Part shown: positions 45,122 to 54,519 of the stretch, in pieces
How positions within the stretch are numbered: the stretch's first letter is position 1
Layout of the letters: each line of letters starts with the position of its first letter
Source: Hymenobacter citatus
Lineage (GTDB): Bacteria; Bacteroidota; Bacteroidia; Cytophagales; Hymenobacteraceae
Direction: 5' to 3'
Assembly (NCBI RefSeq): GCF_014333615.1
Contig: NZ_JACSCY010000005.1
Span: 248,001-312,000, forward strand
DNA length: 64,000 nt
Program-made: the position numbers and the translations under genes
Notes under the pieces: generated by a model
What the model saw: only the letters and a program-made list of their open reading frames with translations
What the model was told of the DNA's origin: nothing
Database searches by the model: none

Positions 45122-47662
45122 CTACCCGGCCGTAAGCTGATAGGTGCGGCCTTTTTTGGTTTCAAAGCGGAGCACGTAGCCGCGGGCATCCTGCGTAGGC
45201 GTGGCCCGCACGCCTTTGATGCGGAAGGGCCGGGCGGCCCGCACCACGCACCGCCCCCCGGCCAGGGCCGTGAGGCTGGCGGTTTGCAGCCGACCATGCT
45301 GCCAGGTCATGCCCACCTCGAAGCCGCCGCGGGCGCGCAGCCCCCGCACGTGGCCGGTGTTCCAGGCCGAGGGTAGGGCCGGCAGTAGCTCCACCTCGCC
45401 CAGGTGGCTTTGCAGCAGCATCTCGGCCATGCCCGCCGTGCCCGCAAAGTTGCCGTCAATCTGAAAGGGCGGGTGGGCATCGAACAGGTTGGGGTAGGTG
45501 CCGCCCGCGCCCCTACCCTTGGCGGGCATGTAGCGCAGCAGCTGCCGAATGAGCGCGTAGGCATGGTCGCCGTCGCGCAGGCGGGCCCACCAGTTGATTT
45601 TCCAGGCCTTGCTCCAGCCCGTGCCCTCGTCGCCACGGAGCTCCAGCGTTTTGCGGGCCGCTTGGAACAGCTCGGGCGTTTGGGCTTCCGACAGCTGCCG
45701 GCCGGGGTGCAGCCCAAACAGGTGCGACACGTGGCGGTGGTGCGGGTCGGTTTCGGGGAAGTCCCGGTACCACTCCAGCAGCTGGCCCTGCGTGCCCACG
45801 CGCGGCGGGTACAGCCGCGCCCGGCTGGCCAGCAGCTGGGCGCGCAGCTCGGCATCTACCCCCAGCACCTGCGAGGCCTCAATGACGTTGGTAAACAAGT
45901 CCCAGATGATGGCCATATCCATGGTAGTAGCCACCGACACGCTCTGCGGCTTGCCGTTCTGGTCTTTGAACTGGTTTTCGGGGGAAGTAGAGGGGGCCGT
46001 CACGAGGTATCCTTCCGGGCCTTCCACCAGCCAATCGAGGCTGAACAGGGCGGCTTCCTTCATCAGGGGGTAGGCCTCTTCGGCCAGGTAGCGCTTGTCT
46101 TGGGTGAAGGCGTAGTGCTCCCACAGGTGCTGGCTCAGCCAGTTGCCGCCTATGGCCCAGTTGGCCCACACCGGGTCGCCGTGGCCTACGTCGCCCACGG
46201 GGCTGGTGGTGGCCCAAATGTCGGAGTTGTGGTGCGCCACCCAGCCGCGGGCGTTGTAAAACTCGCGGGCCGTGTGGGTGCCGCCCTTGGCCAGATCGTG
46301 CAGCCAGCGCAGCAGCGGTTCGTGCAGCTCGCTCAGGTTGGTCACCTCAGCGGGCCAGTAGTTCATCTGGGTGTTGATGTTGATGGTGTAGTTGGAGCTC
46401 CAGGGCGGGCGCACCTCCCGGTTCCAGATGCCTTGCAGGTTGGCCGGCGGCCCGCCCGGCCGCGAGGACGACAGCAGCAGGTAGCGCCCGTACTGGAAGT
46501 ACAGCGTTTCCAGGGCCGGATCGTAAGCACCTCCCGCGTAGGCTTGCAGCCGCTCGTCGGTGGGTAGGGCCGGGGCGGGGCGCCCGGTGGTATCGGCCAC
46601 CACCAGCGCCACGCGGCCCAGGTAGCGCTGCACGTCGGCCACGTGGGCCTTCCGCAACGCGTCGAACGACTGGCCCGCCACCTGCTGCATGGCCGCAGTT
46701 GCCAGGGCTTTTTCGTCGCGGCCGTCCCGGTCGGGGCACTTGTCGAAGCCGTTGAAGCTGGTGGCGGCCACCACGTACAGCACTACCTCGTTGGCTTGTT
46801 CAATGTGCAGCCCCTGGGGCCCAGCCGACACGCGCCCGCCCGGCGCCACCGCCCGCACGCGGTATTGAAACCGCATGCCCCGGCAGCCGCTGGTATCGTC
46901 GTACACGATGTGCTCCCGGTCCTTTGGGTTGTAGTAGTTGGGGTCGACGTGGGCGGGGGATTTGCCACTCACTACCAGCTCTTTGCCCTGCTCCACGGTC
47001 CAGGTATGCCGCAGCGGACTGCTGGCCGCCACATCCAGCGTGAGGGCGTGGGACCGGCTGGCCCGCAGGCGCACCAGCAGCACGTTGCTTGGGGCCGAGG
47101 CCAGTACCTCGCGGGTGTATTCTACCCCGCCCACGGTGAAGCGCGTGGTAGTGGTGGCCGTGGGCAACTCCAGCTCCCGGCGGTAGGCGGTGGGGGCGGC
47201 CGCGCCCAGGTCCTGCTGCAACATCAGGTCGCCCAGCGGCAGGTACGATTCGGTGTACAGGCCCTGCATGTGCCGCACCAGCTCGTCGGCTTTGCCGTAA
47301 TCTTGCTCGCGCAGCAGCGCCTCGCGCACCTGCGGCAGGTAGGCGGCCGCCTGCGGGTTGACGCTGGCCGGCACGGGGCCGCCGCTGTACAAAGTGCTTT
47401 CGTTCAGCTGAATCAGCTCTTTCTCTACCCCACCAAACACCATGGCCCCTACCCGACCGTTGCCGACTGGCAGGGCTTCCACCCACTCCGTGGCGGGTTT
47501 GTTGTACCACAGCTTCAGGTCGGCAGCGTCCCACTGGCGCGCCTTAGCGGCCGGGCTGACACGGAGGCAGTGGCCCGCTTGGCCGCGTACGGCGCGGGTA
47601 GTAGCACAGGCGGGTACCGTCAGCAGCCCCCACAGAAATAGCAGACACAGGAAATACTTCAT
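45122..47662 (-). CDS. GH95 alpha-L-fucosidase or alpha-L-galactosidase
   Basis: An 846-residue exported enzyme (signal peptide to about PACATT). The N-terminal beta-sandwich begins [20 protein letters not shown] then [20 protein letters not shown], the family signature. The (alpha/alpha)6 barrel has [20 protein letters not shown] (the paired Asn near 427-429 that activate water in GH95) and [20 protein letters not shown]; the C-terminal part has [22 protein letters not shown]95 removes alpha-1,2-L-fucose or alpha-L-galactose by inversion. Either sugar occurs on plant arabinogalactan, xyloglucan and pectin. Confidence 0.95.
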   Translation of the reverse strand: MKYFLCLLFLWGLLTVPACATTRAVRGQAGHCLRVSPAAKARQWDAADLKLWYNKPATEWVEALPVGNGRVGAMVFGGVEKELIQLNESTLYSGGPVPASVNPQAAAYLPQVREALLREQDYGKADELVRHMQGLYTESYLPLGDLMLQQDLGAAAPTAYRRELELPTATTTTRFTVGGVEYTREVLASAPSNVLLVRLRASRSHALTLDVAASSPLRHTWTVEQGKELVVSGKSPAHVDPNYYNPKDREHIVYDDTSGCRGMRFQYRVRAVAPGGRVSAGPQGLHIEQANEVVLYVVAATSFNGFDKCPDRDGRDEKALATAAMQQVAGQSFDALRKAHVADVQRYLGRVALVVADTTGRPAPALPTDERLQAYAGGAYDPALETLYFQYGRYLLLSSSRPGGPPANLQGIWNREVRPPWSSNYTININTQMNYWPAEVTNLSELHEPLLRWLHDLAKGGTHTAREFYNARGWVAHHNSDIWATTSPVGDVGHGDPVWANWAIGGNWLSQHLWEHYAFTQDKRYLAEEAYPLMKEAALFSLDWLVEGPEGYLVTAPSTSPENQFKDQNGKPQSVSVATTMDMAIIWDLFTNVIEASQVLGVDAELRAQLLASRARLYPPRVGTQGQLLEWYRDFPETDPHHRHVSHLFGLHPGRQLSEAQTPELFQAARKTLELRGDEGTGWSKAWKINWWARLRDGDHAYALIRQLLRYMPAKGRGAGGTYPNLFDAHPPFQIDGNFAGTAGMAEMLLQSHLGEVELLPALPSAWNTGHVRGLRARGGFEVGMTWQHGRLQTASLTALAGGRCVVRAARPFRIKGVRATPTQDARGYVLRFETKKGRTYQLTAG

Positions 47663-47745
47663 CGAAAGAGCAGCAAGCAGAACAGGTAAAGAGCAGCTGC
47701 GCGAGGGGCCGGTTCAGGCAGCGCTTTCGCCTCCCCCCACGCAAA

Positions 47746-47757
47746 GCCCCAAGGGGC
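47746..47757. terminator. Small hairpin in the GH31-GH95 junction
   Basis: GCCCC-AA-GGGGC lies 11 bases after the GH31 stop in transcription order. It is short and lacks a clear T run, so termination is doubtful; it may only protect mRNA ends. The 105-base junction holds no long paired repeat. Confidence 0.3.
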
Positions 47758-47767
47758 GCTTGGCAAG

Positions 47768-50164
47768 TTATAGCTTCACCGTTAGCTTCTTACCCACGTA
47801 GCGCACTTCTTTGGCGGGCTCGGTGCCCTCACCTACCCCAGTGCCGTGCTGCTCATCCACCAGTACTACTCGAAACGTGCGCTCCTGTTGCATACCCGGA
47901 AACGAACCAGCGCGGTTTTCTACTGTCAGCTGGCGGGCCTTGTCGTTCCAGCGCAGGCGGGTGGTGGCGTAGGCGCCTTTCTCGTAGTTGTAGTTGTCGT
48001 TTTCGTCCTCGTAGAGCGTAAACTCGCCATCAGCACCGGGATACACGCGGATTTCCAGCGGCGCATCGGGCTTCTCGCCGGTGTACTGTTGCAGCGGCCC
48101 CAGGGGCAGCACGGCGCCGGCACGCACGTAGAGCGGCATCAGGTCGATGGGGGTGGCGCGCTGCACGGTTTGCCCGCCGCGGTGGCGCTTGCCCGTCCAG
48201 AAATCCACCCAGCTGGTGCCGGCCGGCAGGTATACTTCGGTTGATTTCGTTTGGGAGAAATCGGGCGGTATGGGCTGGTTTCTATCGGGCCGCTTCACGT
48301 ACTGCGCCTCCGTGACGGGGCGCACCAGCAAGGCCGGGCCAAACATGTACTCCGAGCTCAGGTCCGTCACCTTCGGGTCGGTGGGGAAGTCCATCAGCAG
48401 GGCCCGCATGAGGGTGCCGGCGCGGCTGGTTACGCCCCAGGCGTTGGCGTAGAGGTAGGGTTGCAGGCGGTAGCGCAGGTCGATAAACTTCTTCTGCGCA
48501 TCAAACGCCCAGCTGCCTTTCTCGCCAAACTGATAAATCTCGCGGGGCGTGTACTCACCGTGGGCGCGCATCATGGGCGTGAGGGCCGCAAACTGCTGCC
48601 AGCGCGTAAACAGCTCCTGAAACGCCGGGTCCTGCACGCCCTTGGGGTAGTCGCCGGAGGGGAAGAAGCCGCCGATGTCGCTGTTCCAGTACGGGAAACC
48701 GGCCAGGCTTAGGTTGAGGGCGGCCGGTATCTGCTTGGCCAGCACGTCCCAGCGCGAGTTCACGTCGCCCGACCACACCATGGTGGCGTTGCGCTGCTGC
48801 CCGGCAAAGGCCGAGCGCGTAAGGATAAACACGCGCTTAGCCTCACTGGCGGCGCGCTGGTGCTGGTACACGCCCGTGGTGCTCACGAGGGGGTAGGCGT
48901 TGCGCACCCGCCGGAAGCTGCCCAGGGCGGTTTCGTTGTCGTCGTCGGTGTCGAAGGGCTGGAGCTGGTCGGGCTCGGTGGCATCCAGCCACCAGCCATC
49001 CATCCCCAGGCGGAAGATGTTCTTATTCAGGTAGCTCCAGTAGATGTCGCGGGCTTCGGGGTCAAAGGCGTCGTAGACCTTCACGTGGGGCGTTTTGGGC
49101 CAGGTGATGAAGTCGAAGAGCATGTCCTTAGCGGCCAGCTCTTGGTAGATCTTGGTCTTTTTGCCGAACGAGGGCCACACCGAAATAATCTGGTGGGCAT
49201 GCAGCGCGTGCACCTCATCTACCATGCCCTGCGGGTTGGGGAAGCGCGGGTTGCCAAACTCCGTAGAGTTCCAGTAATCGTTGTTTTCGCCCCAATACTG
49301 CCAGTCCTGCACAATGCCATCGAGGGGTACGCTTAGGGCGCGGTATTTCTTCACCACGCCCACCGTCTCGTCCTGGCTGCGGTAGCGCTCCTTGCTTTGC
49401 CAGAAGCCCAGCGTCCAGCGCGGAAACAGGGGGGCCTGCCCGGTGAGGCTGCGGTATTGGGCCACCACTCCATCGGCCGTGCCGTTGCCGTTCAGCAGGT
49501 AGTAATCGGCACAGTCGCCTACCTCTGAATCGAACATCGCACCTTGCTCGCTATCAGTGAATTGCGTGGTGGAGTAATTGTCCCAGAACAGGCCGTAGCC
49601 CTTGCCCGAGTGCAGCACCGGCACGGCAATTTCCAGATTGCGCTGCTTCAGCAGTACCTTTTGCCCCCGGTAGTTGAGGTGCCCATCCTGGTGCTGGCCC
49701 AGCCCGTACACCGCCTCATTGGGCGCCAGCTGAAACAGCTGCCGCACGCGGTAGGTAGCCGTGCCCAGATCCTGCTTGGCCGTAAAGCGCGAACCGTTGG
49801 CCTTTTCGCTGATCAGCGGCTGATTTTTGGCCGTGAGGAAGTACACCTGCCCGGTTTTGGGGTCGATGCGCACCTCGGTGCTAGGGCTGCTCAGGCTGAT
49901 GAGGCCGTTTTTGCTCGCGTATTTCAGCTTGCCCGGCGCGGGCGTCTGCACCACAGCTAGGCTCTTGGGTTCAATTTCTTTACCCTTCGGAAACTTCACT
50001 ACCCGCACAATGTCGGGGCTGTAGAACTGCACCTGCACCGTGAGTGAGTCGGTAGACAGTTGCAGGCCGGTGGCGGTTTTTTGGTATTGCTGGGCGTGGG
50101 CAGCGGGCACCAGCAACAGGCCGAGCGCCGCCGAAAACAGAGGGCGTAGAGTGGATGTAGTCAA
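47768..50164 (-). CDS. GH31 glycosidase (alpha-xylosidase/alpha-galactosidase/alpha-glucosidase type)
   Basis: About 798 residues if translation starts at the TTG at 50164, which directly opens a good signal peptide (TTSTLRPLFSAALGLLLVPA to HAQ). The in-frame ATG at 50284 would translate through the family C repeat and is rejected. GH31 landmarks: VYGLGQHQDGHLNYRG, WTLGFWQSKERYRSQDE, QDWQYWGENNDYWN, MDGWWLDATEPDQ with the nucleophile Asp394, and VWSGDVNSRWD with the acid/base Asp467, followed by LSLAGFPYWNSDIGGF. The C-terminal beta domains end VRYVGKKLTVKL. Specificity within GH31 cannot be fixed from the motifs; alpha-xylosidase and alpha-galactosidase are both plausible. Confidence 0.93.
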   Translation of the reverse strand: MTTSTLRPLFSAALGLLLVPAAHAQQYQKTATGLQLSTDSLTVQVQFYSPDIVRVVKFPKGKEIEPKSLAVVQTPAPGKLKYASKNGLISLSSPSTEVRIDPKTGQVYFLTAKNQPLISEKANGSRFTAKQDLGTATYRVRQLFQLAPNEAVYGLGQHQDGHLNYRGQKVLLKQRNLEIAVPVLHSGKGYGLFWDNYSTTQFTDSEQGAMFDSEVGDCADYYLLNGNGTADGVVAQYRSLTGQAPLFPRWTLGFWQSKERYRSQDETVGVVKKYRALSVPLDGIVQDWQYWGENNDYWNSTEFGNPRFPNPQGMVDEVHALHAHQIISVWPSFGKKTKIYQELAAKDMLFDFITWPKTPHVKVYDAFDPEARDIYWSYLNKNIFRLGMDGWWLDATEPDQLQPFDTDDDNETALGSFRRVRNAYPLVSTTGVYQHQRAASEAKRVFILTRSAFAGQQRNATMVWSGDVNSRWDVLAKQIPAALNLSLAGFPYWNSDIGGFFPSGDYPKGVQDPAFQELFTRWQQFAALTPMMRAHGEYTPREIYQFGEKGSWAFDAQKKFIDLRYRLQPYLYANAWGVTSRAGTLMRALLMDFPTDPKVTDLSSEYMFGPALLVRPVTEAQYVKRPDRNQPIPPDFSQTKSTEVYLPAGTSWVDFWTGKRHRGGQTVQRATPIDLMPLYVRAGAVLPLGPLQQYTGEKPDAPLEIRVYPGADGEFTLYEDENDNYNYEKGAYATTRLRWNDKARQLTVENRAGSFPGMQQERTFRVVLVDEQHGTGVGEGTEPAKEVRYVGKKLTVKL

Positions 50165-50493
50165 AAGAAAGATAGGTTGAGTGTATGTCAGAGTAGTAGT
50201 TCGTGTAAAGCGGTGTGTAGAGACGCAACCTTGCGTCTTGTCGTCCGCGCCGCGTGGCCGATGTCGTTCAACGACGAGACGCAAGGTTGCGTCTCTACGC
50301 CGTTTAGGAGGTTCGATATGCTATTCCGAACGCGCGGCGCCCCACCTACCCCACAGATTCCCACGGCCATGGGGTAGGCTGTCTATAATGGGGTGCTATC
50401 AGTAGGCGTGGCTGCTTCCCTAATATACAGCCATGCTCAAGCACCTAATCAGTAGGAACGCCGCGCGTTATGCGGAATAGTATCAGTTGTGTA
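50165..50493. other. DUF2264-GH31 junction
   Basis: About 330 bases without a gene. It contains the family C paired repeat (50217-50298) and a smaller inverted repeat CCTACCCCA/TGGGGTAGG (50345-50353 and 50370-50378). It divides the tight GH43_24-GH35-DUF2264 block from the GH31 gene. Confidence 0.5.
50217..50298. repeat. Paired inverted repeat, family C, copy 3
   Basis: Arms 50217-50244 and 50271-50298 are inverted copies of 28 bases with one mismatch. Each arm contains the perfect palindrome AGACGCAACCTTGCGTCT, which is shifted in inner sequence from the copy at 5015-5124 (AGACGCG core) while the GTAGAGACGC ends are kept. Confidence 0.93.
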
Positions 50494-52599
50494 TCAAGGC
50501 TGTATAGTCTTTTGCTGACCAGTTGCCATGGTCAGGGTGATGGTACCGGCCGGGGCCGCGTAGTGGATGTTTTTCACGGGTAGCAGTTCCTTCGCGGTCC
50601 ATTTCTGTCCCGACTTCTTCCACAGCAGCAACGTGCCGAACACCACGGGGTGATTATCAGGCGAGGTGGTGCCCACGGCGTTGAGCACGGTGCTGTGGGC
50701 GGCGGCCGGGTGCAGCCCGGTGGCGTCCACCGCCTGCGTCTCCGACCACCCACTGAGCGGCACTATCGCCAGCTGGTAGGTGCCATTGTCGATGATGTGG
50801 GCCGTGTAGCGCCCTACCTTGCGCGTGCTGCGCCGGATGGTGCCCGCGAGCTGGGGTAGGGCGTAGTGCCCTAGGTGCAGGTCGGTGGCCGTGGGGCTCT
50901 GCCCCACGTCTACCCGCAGAATGCCGTTGGGCAGGGGCATTTCGGCCAAGTGCAGCTGCACGTCTTTGTTGGATTGCAGCACGGCGTCGCGGTAATACAC
51001 GCCATCCTCGAATTTCTTGAAGGTGTAGAGGCGCAGGGGCTCCCACTTATTTTCCTTGTTTTTGAACACGTAGTTCATGGCCACTTCGCCGTTGGGGCCA
51101 TCGGCCTGCCAGGGGAAGGCGCTGTTGTAGCTCAGGCGGTTGTAGTTCTCGTCGCCGCGGTAGGGGTCAGAGCTATCCTGGTGGCAGGGGGCGCGCAGCT
51201 CAGCCGCGCCCACGTTAGGGTAATCCGTTACCAGAATATTAGGGCCGGGCTCAAACTTGTTGAACACCGTGCCATTGGCTAGGGCTGGGGTAGCCCAGGC
51301 GCCTTCGTTCTCGGTGGCGGTCCAGAAGGGCGAGTCGGCGGGCACCAGCAGGCCCAGGAAGGCCTTGGCCATCCAGTACACGCTGCCCCGGCAGCTATAC
51401 GGCTGCACGGCCGGCTCAAAGGACCCGTAGAAGCCTAGCGTGGGCACGTTATCTTCTAAAAAATCGGGGTGTTGCAGAAATTGCAGCATGGCGCCCGAAG
51501 CAATGCGCCGCATCCACCCAAAGTTGGTATTGGCGGCCGGGCGCAGGCCCATCAGCGGAAAGGGCACCACCGCCGCAAAGCGGTAGGTGATGCTGCGGCC
51601 CCACATAATCAGGTGCCCATCGCGCCCAAACTGGTAGGGGTAGGTGTCTTTGAGTGGGGCGAAGTTCTCGTTGAGCTGCCGGGCCACCTCGGGGTAGCGC
51701 TGGCGGCCGTAGTACTCGCTCCACAGCCGGCCGTACATCTGAAACGCCCACATGCTGTAGTAGTCGTAGGTAGGCGCGTCGTTATACCAGCCCTGGCCGT
51801 CGTAGTGGGTGAGTTGCTTTTGCAGGTATTCTTCCAGCAGCTTCTTGTTGACCTGGTAGCCGCGGCTCTCGAAAAAGCTGAGGATGAAGATGTTGAAGTA
51901 GCGCCAGTTTTGGGGCACCGTGGGGCCGTCGCCGTAGCTGAGCATGGTGGCGGCCAGGGCATCTTTAGTAGCCTGGGGCATCGGGTCCCACAGTACCTCG
52001 GGGGCGGCAAACAGGGCCACACCCAGCCCCCCAAACTCCACCAGAATCTGGCTGGGTCCGCCGTTTTTGGCGCGGGGTTGAATGTAGCTGGGGCTTTTCG
52101 GGTCGACGAGCAACCCGAGCTGGTGACGGTAGTAGTCGGCTACCTTCACGCCATTGAGCGTGAGACCCGGCTCTTCTTTCAGCAGCGGCGCAGCCATAAA
52201 CAGAGTGCGGCATAGGCCCTCCAGCTTCTCGGTGGGCACTTGGCCCTCGTTGCGGGGGTAGCTCTTGCCCGGCTCCTTCGGAAACTGCATGGGGTCGTCG
52301 AGCTTGTGCACGTAGCTGAACGCGCCGCTGAGCAGGTAGCGGGCGGCATCCTGCCAGTGCCGACGCGTCATGCCGGTGAAGGGGCTGAGGCGCTTGTCGG
52401 GCTGCTTCACCTCAAACGGCAGCAGCTTGGTAGGCGCCGGCGCCACGTGCGTATCGAAGTAGGCAGGCGAGGTGGTCTGGGCCACCCCAGGGGTAGGCGC
52501 TAGCCACCCGCCTACCCCCAGCAGGCCCATAAGGGCAGTGCGACGGATGGTTGCAGGAATGAGAGGAGGAAAGAAAGCGCGTTGGGTGGGAATGGGCAC
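50494..52599 (-). CDS. DUF2264 protein (probable GH154-type beta-glucuronidase)
   Basis: A 701-residue exported protein (signal segment IRRTALMGLLGVGGWLAPTP to GVAQ). The DUF2264 pattern is clear: LSPFTGMTRRHWQDAARYLL, LFMAAPLLKEEPGLTLNGV, PQNWRYFNIFILSFFESRGY, GWYNDAPTYDYYSMWAFQMY, and RSITYRFAAVVPFPLMGLRP then CRGSVYWMAKAFLGL. The fold should be an (alpha/alpha)6 barrel plus a C-terminal beta domain. From memory, CAZy family GH154 was built on such proteins with beta-glucuronidase activity on arabinogalactan; this needs checking. The gene begins three bases after GH35 ends, so the two are surely co-transcribed. Confidence 0.8.
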   Translation of the reverse strand: MPIPTQRAFFPPLIPATIRRTALMGLLGVGGWLAPTPGVAQTTSPAYFDTHVAPAPTKLLPFEVKQPDKRLSPFTGMTRRHWQDAARYLLSGAFSYVHKLDDPMQFPKEPGKSYPRNEGQVPTEKLEGLCRTLFMAAPLLKEEPGLTLNGVKVADYYRHQLGLLVDPKSPSYIQPRAKNGGPSQILVEFGGLGVALFAAPEVLWDPMPQATKDALAATMLSYGDGPTVPQNWRYFNIFILSFFESRGYQVNKKLLEEYLQKQLTHYDGQGWYNDAPTYDYYSMWAFQMYGRLWSEYYGRQRYPEVARQLNENFAPLKDTYPYQFGRDGHLIMWGRSITYRFAAVVPFPLMGLRPAANTNFGWMRRIASGAMLQFLQHPDFLEDNVPTLGFYGSFEPAVQPYSCRGSVYWMAKAFLGLLVPADSPFWTATENEGAWATPALANGTVFNKFEPGPNILVTDYPNVGAAELRAPCHQDSSDPYRGDENYNRLSYNSAFPWQADGPNGEVAMNYVFKNKENKWEPLRLYTFKKFEDGVYYRDAVLQSNKDVQLHLAEMPLPNGILRVDVGQSPTATDLHLGHYALPQLAGTIRRSTRKVGRYTAHIIDNGTYQLAIVPLSGWSETQAVDATGLHPAAAHSTVLNAVGTTSPDNHPVVFGTLLLWKKSGQKWTAKELLPVKNIHYAAPAGTITLTMATGQQKTIQP

Positions 52600-52602
52600 G
52601 GG

Positions 52603-54516
52603 TTAGTTGGGCTTGCGGGCTTCGCCTTCCGGCTTCAGCACGTTCAGGATAGGTTTTTCGAGGCCGTCGAGCTGGTCTTGCTCAGGTTTCAGCAGCTCTA
52701 GCACTACCACCTCATTGCGCCCTTTTTTCAGCCACTCGGCGGGCGCGTAGATGGTTTGCTGGGGGCCGGCTTCCCAGTAACGCCCCAGGTGGTGGCCGTT
52801 CAGCCACACACTGCCTTTGCCCCAAGGGCTCATGTCGAGGTAGGTATCGGCGGGGGTAGTGAGCGTGAAGGAGCCGCGCCGCAGTACGGGGCCGTTGCCG
52901 GTAGCGGCATTGCCGGGTTTGGTGGCTGGCACCTTCGAAATGTCATCAAACGGCAACGGGAAATGCTGCCAGCCGGTCAACTCTTTGCCCGCAAACGTCA
53001 CCTTCTCCGTGATGCCCTTGCGGTTCTGCAACAGGTAGGCGCCGAAGTTGATGCGGCCCAGGTTTTCCACCAGAATATCCAGCGTAACGGTGCCAGCGGG
53101 TAGGGTGATGGTGGCCTCCTGGTGCTCGCCCTTGCGGCGGTCCAGCACGGCCACGCGCTGGCCGTTCACCAGCACCACGGCGTAGTCGCGCAATTCCGTC
53201 AGGCTGAGTACGCCCGTGCGGCCGCCCGGCACCTGGGTACGGTAGAGCACGAAGCCGTAGGGTTGGTGCAGGTCTTCAAACGTCTGGGGTTTGGCGCTGG
53301 TCACGGCCTTGGGCAACACGCTCAGCAGCGGGGTAGTCTGGCTCAGACTAACAACCGGAATGCGGGTAGTGGGCTTGGCCGCAGGCACGGCAGGCAGCTT
53401 AGTACCCGCGGGTAGGTGCTTCTCAATAGCCTGCCGAAACGCCATAAACTTAGGCGTAGCATTGCCGGCCTCGTCCAGGGGCGCATCGTAGTCGTAGCTG
53501 CTGATCTGGGGTTCGTAGCGGGTGCCTTCGCCCTTGTAGTTGGCCCCGTTCATGAAGCCGCGGGTAGTACCCCCGTGAAACATGTACATGTTGATGCTCA
53601 CGCCGGCGGCCAGCACCGAGTCGAGGCGACCAGCGTATTTCTCGGCGGGCACGGTGTGGTGCGGTGCGCCCCACCAATCGAACCACGCGGGGTACCACTC
53701 GGCAATGTAGTAGGGTCCTTTGCCAGCGTGGTTGTCGCGCACAATTTTCTTCACCTGGTCGGGCTTGTCGAGGCCGTTCACGGCGGGTAGCAGGCCGGGC
53801 AGGTGGCCGTTGGCCACGTCAGCGGCCGGGTCGCAGGTGTACAGCAGCCCATCGAAGCCGGCCTCTCGGAACAGCTTCTGGTTTTGGGCCAGGTACTCCT
53901 TGTCGGCGCCGTAGGAGCCGTATTCGTTTTCCACCTGCACCATCAGCACCGGGCCGCCGTGGTTTACTTGCAAGGGCGTCAGCTGCTTGGCCACGGCGTT
54001 GAGGTAGCGCTTGTAGGCGGCCACGTACTGCGGCTCCTGGCTGCGCACCTTCAGGCCGGGCACGTTTTGCAGCCAGTAGGGGTAGCCGCCAAACTCCCAC
54101 TCGGCGCACACGTAGGGGCTGGGCCGCAGCACCACCCACAGGCCTTCTTCCTGGGCCATTTTCACGAAAGCGGCCACGTCGTGGTTGCCGCTGAAGTCGT
54201 ACTTGCCGGGCTCCGGCTCGTGCGCATTCCAGAACACATAGGTGCCGATGGTGTTCAGGCCCATGGCCTTGGCCATGCGCATGCGCTGGCGCCAGGCCTC
54301 GCGCGGCACGCGGGGGTAGTGTATCTCCCCCGAAATCATCTGGAATGGCTTACCGTCGAGCAAAAAGTGCTCGTCGCCCAGCGCAAAGGTGTGTTTGGCG
54401 GCCGCGGGGGCAGCGGCGGTTTTGGTTGCAGGTTTGGTTTGCGCCTGCGTGGCGGCGAGGGTAGTAAGGCTAAGGCCGCTCAGTAGCAGCGCCCGCACAA
54501 GTGTCTGATTCAGCAC
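52603..54516 (-). CDS. GH35 beta-galactosidase
   Basis: A 637-residue exported GH35 enzyme (signal peptide to AATQAQ, residue ~26). The TIM barrel starts at FALGDEHFLLDGKPFQMISG with EIHYPRVPREAWRQRMRMAK and TYVFWNAHEPEPGKYDF. The acid/base is in VQVENEYGSYG (Glu198) and the nucleophile in YIAEWYPAWFDWWG (Glu273). C-terminal jelly rolls (about 400-620) contain DISKVPATKPGN and GKGSVWLNGHHLGRYWEAGP. It cleaves terminal beta-galactose, in GH35 often beta-1,3- or beta-1,4-linked. It lies three bases after the GH43_24-like gene and three before DUF2264. Confidence 0.96.
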   Translation of the reverse strand: MLNQTLVRALLLSGLSLTTLAATQAQTKPATKTAAAPAAAKHTFALGDEHFLLDGKPFQMISGEIHYPRVPREAWRQRMRMAKAMGLNTIGTYVFWNAHEPEPGKYDFSGNHDVAAFVKMAQEEGLWVVLRPSPYVCAEWEFGGYPYWLQNVPGLKVRSQEPQYVAAYKRYLNAVAKQLTPLQVNHGGPVLMVQVENEYGSYGADKEYLAQNQKLFREAGFDGLLYTCDPAADVANGHLPGLLPAVNGLDKPDQVKKIVRDNHAGKGPYYIAEWYPAWFDWWGAPHHTVPAEKYAGRLDSVLAAGVSINMYMFHGGTTRGFMNGANYKGEGTRYEPQISSYDYDAPLDEAGNATPKFMAFRQAIEKHLPAGTKLPAVPAAKPTTRIPVVSLSQTTPLLSVLPKAVTSAKPQTFEDLHQPYGFVLYRTQVPGGRTGVLSLTELRDYAVVLVNGQRVAVLDRRKGEHQEATITLPAGTVTLDILVENLGRINFGAYLLQNRKGITEKVTFAGKELTGWQHFPLPFDDISKVPATKPGNAATGNGPVLRRGSFTLTTPADTYLDMSPWGKGSVWLNGHHLGRYWEAGPQQTIYAPAEWLKKGRNEVVVLELLKPEQDQLDGLEKPILNVLKPEGEARKPN

Positions 54517-54519
54517 AGC

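Noticed and set aside
45404-46567. Long plus-strand open frame (387 codons) opposite GH95
   Set aside because: Same antisense effect; low-complexity Val/Gly/Arg/Gln composition and full overlap with a clear GH95 gene.
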